Of a stretch of 64,000 nucleotides of DNA, positions 1-7,696 are shown in pieces; position 1 is the first letter of the stretch, and each line of letters starts with the position of its first letter. Both the position numbers and the translations under genes were made by a program. Under the pieces are notes generated by a model. It saw only the letters and a program-made list of their open reading frames with translations. It did no database searches and had not been told where the DNA came from. The stretch lies in NCBI RefSeq assembly GCF_000342005.1, contig NZ_AOHO01000047.1:1-64000 (forward strand), in the 5' to 3' direction. Source of the DNA: Amycolatopsis decaplanina DSM 44594 (GTDB lineage Bacteria > Actinomycetota > Actinomycetes > Mycobacteriales > Pseudonocardiaceae).

Positions 1-70
1 ATGATGACCAGGCGCCTGACCCGCCACTAAGCGCGCCAGGACCACCCAGTCAGGTTCAAAGACACGCTCT

Positions 71-104
71 AAGGACGGTTAGAACCGTCCTTACCACTCA
101 CGAG
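71..104. terminator. Hairpin at the 3' end of the sialidase gene
   Basis: A perfect 10-bp inverted repeat (71-80 with 83-92, 2-nt loop) lies just past the sialidase stop. Its right side continues into the sequence accactcacgag, the same right arm that forms a 22-bp hairpin at 39279-39324. The matching left extension is missing here, so this looks like a truncated copy of that repeat. It probably acts as a terminator for the minus-strand gene. Confidence 0.6.
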
Positions 105-112
105 CCACCTGC

Positions 113-1633
113 TCAGCCGCAGTGCTCGGACGGGCTGTCGTACTTCGTCCCGCCCGCGGAACCGCCCCACTTCACGCATTTGCCCGCCGCGGCCGCCCGC
201 ACCGGACCGGCGAACCAGGAGAACGACCCGGAATCGGTGATCCGGGACGAGCCCGCCACCTCGAGGTAGGCCGCCGTCGCGGTCGCGGTGCCCGCGGACT
301 CGCTCTTCATCGTGCTGACACAGTTCTGCCCGTTGGAAGCGTTGTAGGACAGGTAAACCGTGCCCGACGTCCCGAGCGGAGCCGAGTCGATCACACCGTA
401 TCCGCCGCCGCAGACCGGGGCGCCGAGCGTCGTCTCAATGACGGTCGAGAAGCGGATGGTTTCGTTGGCGTTCCCCGCCGGGCCCGCTTCGTACAGCACG
501 CCGACCGAGCCCGAGGACAGCTGGACCATGTCGGAGTACGCGGCGTCACCGCTCCACACCAGCGTTCCGGCGGAGTTGCCCTGCCAGTTCGCGCCCTCGT
601 CGAACGACGACCGCACGACGAGTTCCTTGCGGCGGTCGCAGACCGACGGCGCGGCGAACAGGATCCGGTTGTACTTGCCCGCCTTGTCGGTCGCGGTCAT
701 CCGTGCGGTCGAGGCCTGTACCACCGGAGTGATCAAGTCCTCCTCGAAGGTGAACTTGGTGGAGAAGCTCGCCCCACCATCGGAACTGATGGCGTAGGCC
801 CGGTTCTTCGCACCACCGCTGAGGCATTTGTCGTCGTTGTTGGCCTGGTTGCGCGCCGCGGCGTAGACCCGGCCGTCGAGCAGTTCGGTGACGCTGATCT
901 CCTGCGGGTTCAGCCCGGCCGACGCCGCCGGGGTGTCGGTGGCGCCGCGCTTCCACGTGACACCTTGGTCGTCGCTGTAGATGAGGGCGCCGCTGTTCTT
1001 TCCGTCGATGGTGTAGCTCATCCCGGCGACGATCCGGCCCGCGTGCGCGCCGCGGGTCAGCACGATGCCGTGCGACGGGCCGGTCGCGAGCCAGCCGGGT
1101 GCGGTGCCGAACCCGAGTTGCGTGGTGAGCACCTTGGGCGCGGTCCAGGTCTTGCCGTGGTCGTCGCTGATCGAGACGCGCGGAATCCGGTTGCAGTCGG
1201 GGTTCTTGACGCATTCCATCACCGAGAGCAGCACGATCCGCCCGGTGGACGGGATCACGATCGGCGTCGGATTTCCCTTGGTGTCACCGAAACCTTCGAT
1301 GACGATCTTCGGGGCGCTCCAGGTCTTGCCGTTGTCGGCGGAGCGTTTCACGACGAGATCGATGTCGCCGCTGTCGTTGCAGAAGCTGGCGCCGCCGTTG
1401 CGGCCTTCGGCGAATGCGAGCAGCTCGCCGTTGTTCGCCTTGACGATGGCGGGGATTCTGAAGCAGTCGTAACCTTCTGTTTTCTGGTTGTACACCAACG
1501 TGTTCCCGACCGCGGCGGCCGAGATCCGGTCGCCGGTGGCCGGCGTGGCGAGTGAGGTGGCCGGGGATGCGCCGACCGCCGCGGTGGCGACGAGGGCCGC
1601 GAACAGGCCCTGTGCGACGCGGGAGATCTTCAC
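113..1633 (-). CDS. Secreted exo-alpha-sialidase (neuraminidase, GH33-like)
   Basis: Predicted 506-aa secreted glycosidase that would release terminal sialic acids from glycoconjugates outside the cell. Residues 1 to about 32 form a signal peptide (positive start, hydrophobic core, Ala-rich exit). The sialidase FRIP motif is at residues 58-61. Asp-box repeats of the S-x-D-x-G-x-x-W/F type are at about 98-105, 156-163, 220-227, 283-290 and 343-350, which fits a six-bladed propeller. A glutamate in VTELLDG and a tyrosine in AAYSDM match the expected catalytic positions, and the AAARN arginine fits the substrate triad. The start is GTG at 1633 with a GGACGGAG-like site upstream. The 700 bp upstream hold only remnants and hairpins, so it is probably transcribed alone. 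Family assignment is strong; substrate is inferred from the family. Confidence 0.9.
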   Translation of the reverse strand: MKISRVAQGLFAALVATAAVGASPATSLATPATGDRISAAAVGNTLVYNQKTEGYDCFRIPAIVKANNGELLAFAEGRNGGASFCNDSGDIDLVVKRSADNGKTWSAPKIVIEGFGDTKGNPTPIVIPSTGRIVLLSVMECVKNPDCNRIPRVSISDDHGKTWTAPKVLTTQLGFGTAPGWLATGPSHGIVLTRGAHAGRIVAGMSYTIDGKNSGALIYSDDQGVTWKRGATDTPAASAGLNPQEISVTELLDGRVYAAARNQANNDDKCLSGGAKNRAYAISSDGGASFSTKFTFEEDLITPVVQASTARMTATDKAGKYNRILFAAPSVCDRRKELVVRSSFDEGANWQGNSAGTLVWSGDAAYSDMVQLSSGSVGVLYEAGPAGNANETIRFSTVIETTLGAPVCGGGYGVIDSAPLGTSGTVYLSYNASNGQNCVSTMKSESAGTATATAAYLEVAGSSRITDSGSFSWFAGPVRAAAAGKCVKWGGSAGGTKYDSPSEHCG

Positions 1634-1819
1634 GGGAGTGGCTCCGTCCTGGATTCGATTCCGGGTGACGGGGCATCAGAGTCCTTCCGGCTCGTACAGC
1701 CGTCGTACAAGGCGCGTACAACCCGGTTTCGCCTTCTGTGTCAGGTGACGCAGAACAACGGTGCCTTCCCTGCCAAGCTCGATCTCGTCGGACACGGCGC
1801 GAGATCGGAGGGAGGGCCG

Positions 1820-1900
1820 ATGAAGGTGATCGATCCGGAGGGGCGCGGGCGGGCGGTCGATCGCCGGTTCGCGCCGTGGCGCCGGGCTACCTGCTGCTGA
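1820..1900 (+). pseudogene. N-terminal remnant of a paralogue of the 2345 gene
   Basis: A 26-codon frame starts with ATG behind a strong GGAGGGAGG site and ends at TGA. Its first 22 residues run parallel to the N-terminus of the intact gene at 2345: both begin M[KR]V-D and share RRFAPW followed by a basic stretch. It is best read as the surviving 5' end of a second family member whose body has been lost. Alternatively it is a genuine small gene. Confidence 0.4.
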
Positions 1901-1942
1901 CCTGCAGGAGGGCGACGATCCCAGTGGATATCGGGATCGGCG

Positions 1943-1981
1943 ATGAAGGAATTAGGACGCTCAACGTCCCGATTCCTTCAT
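1943..1981. repeat. Long intergenic hairpin with a GGAC-CTCAA-GTCC core
   Basis: A 10-bp outer arm (1943-1952 with 1972-1981), a 2-nt mismatch and a 5-bp inner stem (GGACG/CGTCC) enclose the loop ctcaa. The inner core is nearly identical to that of the next hairpin (2010-2060) although the outer arms differ. The stretch 1634-2344 has no complete gene: it holds the sialidase promoter region, the remnant at 1820, these two hairpins and the direct repeat at 2122. Confidence 0.7.
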
Positions 1982-2009
1982 AGACGCGAGGTGGCCCCGT
2001 CCCGGGCCA

Positions 2010-2060
2010 TGATCAACGGAAGATCCGGGACACTCAACGTCCTCCATCTTCCGTTGATCA
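2010..2060. repeat. Long intergenic hairpin, second copy of the same core
   Basis: A 15-bp perfect outer arm (2010-2024 with 2046-2060) surrounds a GGAC...GTCC inner stem and the shared acactcaac-type loop. With the hairpin at 1943-1981 it forms a tandem pair with conserved loop and divergent arms, as expected of a structured repeat family rather than two chance palindromes. Confidence 0.7.
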
Positions 2061-2121
2061 AGGCTCTGCCACTCAAACCCGGTGGCCTACACGCCCGCCC
2101 ACCCCCGCCGCGGCACCGCTC

Positions 2122-2152
2122 AGGGGGCATTCACGTACAGGGGGCCTTCACG
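2122..2152. repeat. Short tandem direct repeat
   Basis: AGGGGGCATTCACG (2122-2135) is followed by AGGGGGCCTTCACG (2139-2152), 13 of 14 bases identical with a 17-nt period. It lies in the gene-free stretch upstream of 2345. No function is visible. Confidence 0.6.
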
Positions 2153-2344
2153 CGCCGACCACCTGGACCGACCGTCCACTCCTGCCTCCACGACGTTACG
2201 AAAGATACTTTCGCAAAAGGAACACAGCGGTGAACCGGCCGTGCGCGAGGCGCTCACGCGGTTCGGCGCGCGGGTGGAACGCCGTCGGACCCTGCTTCGT
2301 CGGAGATCTGTGCCAAGATCCGCACACGGATGAGGGGGAACGCG

Positions 2345-2905
2345 ATGCGGGTGACCGATACCGACGGCGGCGAGTGGCTGATCGTGCGCCGGTTCGCGCC
2401 CTGGCTGCGCCGGATCCGCCCGCTCGCGATCGTCACCGAAAGCGAGCGCTACCGGGAAGTGTCGTTCACCAGGCACCGCGGCCGGTCCGCCGAGGAAGAA
2501 CGTCTGGGCTTCGAAGACTGGCTGATGCTGGGAATCGCCGTCGGGCAGGCGGCCGGACTCGCGCTGATCCTGTCGCCGTTCCTTTTGGCGGAACTGGCGC
2601 TTTGGGGGCTGACAGGCGCGGTTCTCCGGCTGCTGAGGCTGACCGGCCTGGTCCGTGCCCGGGTCGACCTCATCGCGCCGCCCCCGGCCGTACGCAGCCT
2701 CGCGCCGGTGCGGGTCCTGCTGGTGCCGGGGAAGGCGGCGGCCGGGCTGACTCGCGACCTGGCGACGCTGATCGAGACCACGCCGGATTTCGATCCGGAG
2801 AACGAGCCGCGCGTGCGAAAACTGTTCCTGGCCACCGGAGCGCGCGTGGAACGGCACTTCGGCCTGCCGTGGCGGCTCAGTGGTCGTCGGGTGTCAGCTG
2901 TCTGA
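2345..2905 (+). CDS. Small membrane-associated protein of unknown function
   Basis: Predicted 186-aa protein. The ATG at 2345 follows gaggggga at good spacing and is preferred over the in-frame ATG at 2330, which overlaps that site. Residues 1 to about 30 are basic and Trp/Arg rich (RRFAPWLRRIRP). One long hydrophobic stretch at about 60-92 predicts one or two membrane segments, and a soluble basic tail of about 90 residues follows. No enzymatic motif is seen. A degenerate copy of its N-terminus lies at 1820-1900. Its last 29 bp overlap the Crp-like remnant on the other strand. Confidence 0.65.
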   Translation: MRVTDTDGGEWLIVRRFAPWLRRIRPLAIVTESERYREVSFTRHRGRSAEEERLGFEDWLMLGIAVGQAAGLALILSPFLLAELALWGLTGAVLRLLRLTGLVRARVDLIAPPPAVRSLAPVRVLLVPGKAAAGLTRDLATLIETTPDFDPENEPRVRKLFLATGARVERHFGLPWRLSGRRVSAV

Positions 2906-3065
2906 GGTTGCTCAGGCTCCGGACGACCAGCCGCTGGCGGCCGGTGCTGAGCAGCCCGTCGGCGCGCAGGGTCCGTGCGATGGCCTCCCGTGACGCGGAC
3001 GCGAGTCCCGCCGGGTCGCGCTGGCTGATCCGCAGGGGGCCGAGCGCAGGCTGCCGTCCTTCTTG
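2877..3065 (-). pseudogene. C-terminal remnant of a Crp/Fnr-family regulator
   Basis: The last 62 codons read as the winged helix of a Crp/Fnr regulator: an ISQRDPAGLASASREAIART recognition-helix region, then a DGLLSTGRQRLVV wing and a terminal LSNLRQL helix. No cyclic-nucleotide-binding domain precedes it; upstream sequence in this frame is the antisense of the neighbouring aminotransferase-like gene. It is therefore the decayed end of a former regulator, left between two convergent genes. Confidence 0.65.
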
Positions 3066-3106
3066 TCGCCTCCGTGCGCGATCGTACGAGCGGAACCGGC
3101 CGGACG

Positions 3107-4531
3107 TTAACCGGGGATCTCCTGGTACGCCTGGGAAAGGCGCCGGACGCCGTCCCGCAGTTGAGCGCCTGTCGCGGCGCTGACGTAGCTCAGGCGCAGA
3201 TAGGGCCCCGGGGCCTCGGCGGCGAAGTACATCCTGCCGGGGGTGACCGCTACTCCGGCGCGGAAAGCGGCGCTGGTCAGCGCCACTTCGTCGACGAAGC
3301 CGGGAAGCGGCTGCCACAGGTGGTAACCCCCGGTCGGGACGGGGACGGCGCTCCAGGAGGGCAGGAACTCCCGCAGTGCCGAGACGGCGACGTCGCGGCG
3401 TTCCCGCAACGAGGCGGCGAGGGTCCGCAGGTGGCGTGCCCAGGCCGGAGAACTCACCAGTTCGAGTGCGGTTTCCTGGAGCGGCCGCGGCACGAAGAAG
3501 CTCTCGACGGCGTGGAGTCCGCGCAGCCGCTCCAGTGCCGGGCCGCGGGCGGCCAGCGCGCTGATCCGCAGGCTCGGGGACGCCGGTTTCGTGAGCGAGC
3601 GGATGTGCACCACGACGCCGTCGGGATCGTCGGCCACGAGCGGCGGCGGGGGAGCCGGGCTGCCGGGATGTGCCATCAGCCGGGCGAAATCGTCCTCGAT
3701 GACGAAAGCGCCCGCGTCACGGGCGATTCGCAGGACCTCGGCGCGGCGTTCGGCGCACAGCACCGCGCCCGTCGGGTTCTGGAACGCGGGCTGGCAGACG
3801 AACAGCCGGGCGCCGGTGTCGCGGAAGGCGTCCGCGAGCAGTTCCGGCCGGACGCCGTCGCGGTCGATCGGCACCGGGACCGGCCGCAGCCCCGACGCCC
3901 GCGCGATGGCCAGCATCCCCGGGTAGGTCGGGGATTCCACCAGCACCGGCGCGCCCGGAGCGCCGAGCGCGCGCAACGCCGTGGTCAGCGCGCTTTGCCC
4001 GCCCGAGGTGACCAGCACGTTCTCGACGTTCACCGGGCTGCCGATGTCGCGGGCGAACCAGGCCCGCAGTTCGGGCAGGCCGCAGATCGGCGGCCGCGTC
4101 CACGCACCGGGACGGCGTCCGGCTCGGGCCGACGCCGCCGCGAGTTCCCGTTCCGGCTGGAGACTCGGGTGCGTGTACCCGCCGTTGAGGTCGATGACGC
4201 CGGACGGCGGGTCGCTCAGCGCGGTGAGCACGCCGGTCGCGTCGATCGCGCGGGTGCCGGACTGGGAACTCAACGCCACCTCCTGCCAGGACACGTCGCC
4301 GGTCACCACCACTTCGCGGGGCGGCGGGGCGCGGAAGACGCCGGCGCCGGGGCGGGTGATCACCAGTCCTTCGGCGGCCAGCGCGGCGATGGCGCGCGAC
4401 ACCGTCACCGGGCTCACCTTCAGCTGCCGGACCAGCTCCCGGCTGGACGGGAGCTTTCCTTCGATTGGATAGCGCTCAAGCTCGGACCGCAGCTGTGTGA
4501 CCAGGCTGGTGACGCTGCTACCATCGGACAT
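3107..4531 (-). CDS. MocR/PdxR-type GntR regulator with aminotransferase domain
   Basis: 474-aa transcription factor of the MocR group. Residues about 8-70 are a GntR winged helix (LPSSRELVRQLKVSPVTVSR). Residues about 110-470 are a fold-type I aminotransferase domain with the NPTG motif near 252, an Asp at 280-281 for the PLP ring nitrogen, and the Schiff-base lysine at 315 in SLTK. Such proteins usually sense PLP or an amino compound and control a divergent gene. The ATG at 4531 overlaps in antisense the ATG of the DMT exporter at 4530. TATCAT at 4545-4540 on this strand, 8 nt before the ATG, suggests a leaderless start under control of the palindrome it overlaps. Coding frame upstream of 4531 is only antisense of the exporter. 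Confidence 0.85.
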   Translation of the reverse strand: MSDGSSVTSLVTQLRSELERYPIEGKLPSSRELVRQLKVSPVTVSRAIAALAAEGLVITRPGAGVFRAPPPREVVVTGDVSWQEVALSSQSGTRAIDATGVLTALSDPPSGVIDLNGGYTHPSLQPERELAAASARAGRRPGAWTRPPICGLPELRAWFARDIGSPVNVENVLVTSGGQSALTTALRALGAPGAPVLVESPTYPGMLAIARASGLRPVPVPIDRDGVRPELLADAFRDTGARLFVCQPAFQNPTGAVLCAERRAEVLRIARDAGAFVIEDDFARLMAHPGSPAPPPPLVADDPDGVVVHIRSLTKPASPSLRISALAARGPALERLRGLHAVESFFVPRPLQETALELVSSPAWARHLRTLAASLRERRDVAVSALREFLPSWSAVPVPTGGYHLWQPLPGFVDEVALTSAAFRAGVAVTPGRMYFAAEAPGPYLRLSYVSAATGAQLRDGVRRLSQAYQEIPG

Positions 4532-5426
4532 GAGACTGGATGATAGCGCTATCGCGGACCGGGCAGTAGCGGTCCGCTCCGGGACCGCGCTGGCGGCGCT
4601 GGGTGTCCTGGCCTTCTCGTTCACGTTCCCCGCCACCGTGTGGGCGCTCAAGGGGTTCGACCCGTGGACCGCCACCGGTCTGCGTAGCGTCCTGGCCGCG
4701 CTGGTCGCCGGCACCTGTCTTCGTGCCTTCCGGGTCCCGCTGCCGAGACGCGACCAATGGCGCGGCCTGGCCGTGGTCTCCCTCGGCTGTGTGCTCGCGT
4801 TCCCGATCCTGACCACGCTCGCGCTGAAGACGTCGTCGACGGCGCATTCCGCGGTGGTGATCGGGCTGCTGCCGCTGGCCACCGCCGTCATCTCCTCGAG
4901 GCTGACCGGGAACCGGCCGTCCCGCCGGTTCTGGCTCGTCGCCGCGGTCGGCGCGAGCGCGGTCGTGGTGTTCACCGTCGCGCAGAGCGGTGGGGGACTG
5001 TCCACGGCGGACCTGTTCCTGTTCGGCGCGCTCGTGCTGTGCGCGTTCGGGTACGCCGAGGGCGGCAGGCTGGCCAGGGAAATGGCGGGGTGGCACGTGA
5101 TCGCCTGGGCACTGGTCCTCGCGCTGCCGGTCACCGGCGCGTTCGCGGTCTTCGGGCTCGCGACCGAGCCGTTGCATGTCACCGGCGAGGGGATCGTCGG
5201 CCTGCTGTACGTCGCGCTCGTTTCGCAGTTCGGCGGGTTCTTCGCCTGGTACCGGGGAATGGCCGAGATCGGCGTCGCGCGGGCGAGCCAGTTGCAGCTC
5301 GCCCAGCCGCTGCTGACGCTGGTCTGGGCGGTCCTGCTGCTCGGCGAGCACCTCCCGGCCGCCGCGCCGGTGACCGCGCTGATCGTCGTCGCCTGCATCG
5401 TCGTGACCCAGCGGTCGCGCAGCTAG
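4530..5426 (+). CDS. EamA/DMT-family exporter
   Basis: 298-aa integral membrane protein with about ten hydrophobic segments in two EamA-like halves (for example LAALGVLAFSFTFPATVW near the start and AVLLLGEHLP near the end). The second half has the QLQLAQPLLTLVWA signature typical of DMT drug/metabolite exporters. The start is taken at ATG 4530, possibly leaderless, with TACCAT at 4519-4524 as a -10 candidate. It is divergent from, and overlaps by two bases, the MocR-type regulator, which probably controls it. The substrate is not evident; an amino compound or vitamer would fit the partner. Confidence 0.8.
   Translation: MRLDDSAIADRAVAVRSGTALAALGVLAFSFTFPATVWALKGFDPWTATGLRSVLAALVAGTCLRAFRVPLPRRDQWRGLAVVSLGCVLAFPILTTLALKTSSTAHSAVVIGLLPLATAVISSRLTGNRPSRRFWLVAAVGASAVVVFTVAQSGGGLSTADLFLFGALVLCAFGYAEGGRLAREMAGWHVIAWALVLALPVTGAFAVFGLATEPLHVTGEGIVGLLYVALVSQFGGFFAWYRGMAEIGVARASQLQLAQPLLTLVWAVLLLGEHLPAAAPVTALIVVACIVVTQRSRS
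4542..4553. promoter_or_regulatory. Palindromic operator candidate GATAGCGCTATC
   Basis: A perfect 12-bp palindrome overlaps the probable -10 box of the MocR gene and lies just inside the start of the exporter gene. A direct copy of its left part (GATAGCGCT) lies at 4468-4476 inside the regulator gene, 74 bp away, about seven helical turns. MocR regulators commonly bind repeated sites on one DNA face, so this pair is a plausible autoregulatory operator. Confidence 0.5.
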
Positions 5427-5482
5427 ATCAACGTCGCGAATCCGCCAGACCGCGGTGCCCGCGCGGTGATGGGCTGAAGCAC

Positions 5483-6658
5483 ATGACCGCTTCGACCCTC
5501 GACACCTCCGTGCGGACCCCGCTGAAGGGATGGCTCGCCGTCCTCGCGGTGACGCTCGGGATCTTCTCCCTCGTCACCACGGAGATCCTGCCGATCGGTC
5601 TCCTGACCCCGATCGGCGGGGACTTCCGGATCACGCCGGGGACGGCGGGCCTGACCATGACCCTGCCCGGCTTCCTCGCCGCGCTCGCCGCCCCGGCCGT
5701 CACCGTCGCCGCCGGGCGGCTCGACCGCCGGATCCTGCTGTGCGTGCTGATGGTGGTGCTGGCCCTCGCCGACGTCCTCGCGGCGACAGCGCACGCCTAC
5801 TGGGCGATGCTGGTCTCGCGAGTCCTGGTCGGGCTGGTGATCGGCTCCTTCTGGGCGATCGGTTCCGGCCTCGCCGCGCGGCTCGTCGGCCCCGGACGCG
5901 CGGGCACGGCGACCGCGGTGATCTTCTCCGCCGTACCGCTCGGCTCCGTGCTGGGGGTGCCCGCGGGGACTTTCGTCGGCGAGCTGTTCGGCTGGCGGGC
6001 GGCCTTCGCCGTGATGGCGGTCTTCACGGTGGGCGTTCTCGCCGCATTGGCCTGGGCGTTGCCTCCGCTGCCGTCGGAGGGCGCTACGCGGCTCGGTGTC
6101 CTGCGCGAGATGACCCGCCGGCGCGAGACCCGGCTCGGCCTGCTCGTCACGGTGCTGATCGTGCTCGCCCACTTCGGGACCTACACCTACGTCACGCCGC
6201 TCCTGCGCCAGGTGACGCAGGTGAGCCCGGAGCTGATCACCGTCTTCCTGTTCGTTTACGGCACCGCCGGGATCGCCGGCAACTTCGCCGCCGGCGCGGC
6301 GATCGCCCGCGATCTCCGGCTGACCTTCCTCACCGCGGCGGGCTTGATCGGCGCCGTGACGTGCGCGCTGCCGTTCCTCGGCGACGCGAAAGCGGGCGTG
6401 CTCGCGCTGCTGGTGGTCTGGGGTTTCGCCTACGGTGCCGTCCCGGTCTGTTCGGGAACGTGGTTCGCGAGGGCGGCGCCGCGGGCGCCCGAAGCGGCGT
6501 CGGTGCTGTTCACCTCGTCGTTCCAGGCGACCCTCTCGGCGGGCGCGCTACTCGGCGGGCTGGTCGTCGACGCGGTCTCCGTCCCGGCCGTGATGGTCGC
6601 CGGCGGCTTGGTCGCGCTGCTCGCGGCCGCCGTCCTCAGCCGAGCACGGTCAGCGTGA
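5483..6658 (+). CDS. MFS exporter of the AraJ/YdhP type
   Basis: 391-aa transporter with twelve predicted membrane segments. The N-terminal FSLVTTEILPIGLLTPIG motif and the LDRRILL loop after segment 2 are typical of DHA1-family sugar/drug efflux permeases related to AraJ, YdhP and PbuE. The start is ATG 5483 behind gatgggctgaag. It follows the DMT exporter by about 55 bp on the same strand and may be co-transcribed with it. Its last 23 bp overlap the convergent permease gene ending at 6636. Confidence 0.85.
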   Translation: MTASTLDTSVRTPLKGWLAVLAVTLGIFSLVTTEILPIGLLTPIGGDFRITPGTAGLTMTLPGFLAALAAPAVTVAAGRLDRRILLCVLMVVLALADVLAATAHAYWAMLVSRVLVGLVIGSFWAIGSGLAARLVGPGRAGTATAVIFSAVPLGSVLGVPAGTFVGELFGWRAAFAVMAVFTVGVLAALAWALPPLPSEGATRLGVLREMTRRRETRLGLLVTVLIVLAHFGTYTYVTPLLRQVTQVSPELITVFLFVYGTAGIAGNFAAGAAIARDLRLTFLTAAGLIGAVTCALPFLGDAKAGVLALLVVWGFAYGAVPVCSGTWFARAAPRAPEAASVLFTSSFQATLSAGALLGGLVVDAVSVPAVMVAGGLVALLAAAVLSRARSA

Positions 6659-7625
6659 CCAGCGCGGTGGTCCCGACCAGCAGGGTGGAGAGCAGGCCGA
6701 GCAGCAGGGCGCGGCCACCGGTGCGGACGAGCGTGCCGATCCGGACCGCGCAGCCCAGTCCGAACAGCGCCCCGGCCAGCAACAGCGTGCAGGCGACCTT
6801 GGCGATATCGAGCGCGAAACCCGGCACGATCCCGGTGCTGCGCAGGGCGGCCATCGCCAGGAAACCGAGGACGAACAGCGGGACCAGCGGCGGCCGCTTG
6901 CCGTCGACGGGACGCTGCCGCTCGCGTACACCGACCGCGGCGACCATCGGGGCCAGCAGGACCACCCGGCTGAGCTTGATCACGATGGCGACCGCGATGG
7001 CGGCGCCGCCCGCGGGAGTGGCCGCGGCGACGACCTGCGCGACTTCGTGCACGCTGAGCCCGGCCCACTCGCCGATCCGGGCCGCGTCGAGCCGCAGCCA
7101 GCCGCCGATCAGCGGGACGGCCGCGATGGCGAGCCCGCCGTAGAAGGTGACCAGCGCGACCGCGGTCGCGACGTCGGAGTCCTCGCGTTCGACGACACCT
7201 TCCATGGCGGCGATGGCGGAAGCGCCACAGATCGAGAAGCCGGTCGCGACCAGCATCGCCAGGCCACGCGGAACGCCGAGGAGCCTGCCGATGCCGATGG
7301 TGCCGAGGAACGTGATGCCGACCGTGAGCACGACGGCGAGCAGCGTCCCGGGGCCCAGCGCCAGGACGGCCGGAAGCGAGAGCTGCAGACCCAGCAGCAC
7401 GACGCCGGCGCGAAGCAGCTTCTTGGTGATCCCGGAGATGGCTTTCCGGGTCTCCTCCGACACCGACGACAGCGAGCCGGTGAGGATGCCGAGCACGACG
7501 GCGATGGTGAGCGCGCTGACGACCGGGAAAGCGGTGCCGACCAGGTATGCGGCGGCCACTCCGGCACCGGTGATGGCCAAGGCGGTCAGGTAGGGCTTCG
7601 TCGGTCTCGTGTGCGTGGTGCTCAT
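6636..7625 (-). CDS. YeiH/YadS-type putative anion permease (UPF0324)
   Basis: 329-aa membrane protein of the YeiH (Cons_hypoth698) family with about ten hydrophobic segments. Family hallmarks are GVVLLGLQLSL, the FSICGASAIAA motif and the SVHEVAQVVAA motif. Family members are annotated as putative sulfate/sulfite exporters; substrate evidence is thin. The start is ATG 7625 with a weak GAGG site. It is divergent from a LysR regulator 71 bp away, an arrangement recalling E. coli yeiH/yeiE, where the LysR protein YeiE is linked to sulfite. Function here is inferred from that parallel. Confidence 0.8.
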   Translation of the reverse strand: MSTTHTRPTKPYLTALAITGAGVAAAYLVGTAFPVVSALTIAVVLGILTGSLSSVSEETRKAISGITKKLLRAGVVLLGLQLSLPAVLALGPGTLLAVVLTVGITFLGTIGIGRLLGVPRGLAMLVATGFSICGASAIAAMEGVVEREDSDVATAVALVTFYGGLAIAAVPLIGGWLRLDAARIGEWAGLSVHEVAQVVAAATPAGGAAIAVAIVIKLSRVVLLAPMVAAVGVRERQRPVDGKRPPLVPLFVLGFLAMAALRSTGIVPGFALDIAKVACTLLLAGALFGLGCAVRIGTLVRTGGRALLLGLLSTLLVGTTALVTLTVLG

Positions 7626-7696
7626 GGTTCGAGCCTCGCCCGGACGGGGTGACCTCGGTAGCCGGGAATGCGAGGGGTAGGTCATACACTTGGGCT

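Noticed and set aside
1..30. End of a plus-strand gene at the left edge (frame 1 closing TAA at 28-30)
   Set aside because: Only nine codons are visible, with no recognisable sequence, so coding cannot be supported.
4532..5398. N-terminal extension of the MocR regulator through the exporter gene
   Set aside because: The extension is antisense of a clear membrane transporter, and the GntR helix-turn-helix begins directly after the ATG at 4531.
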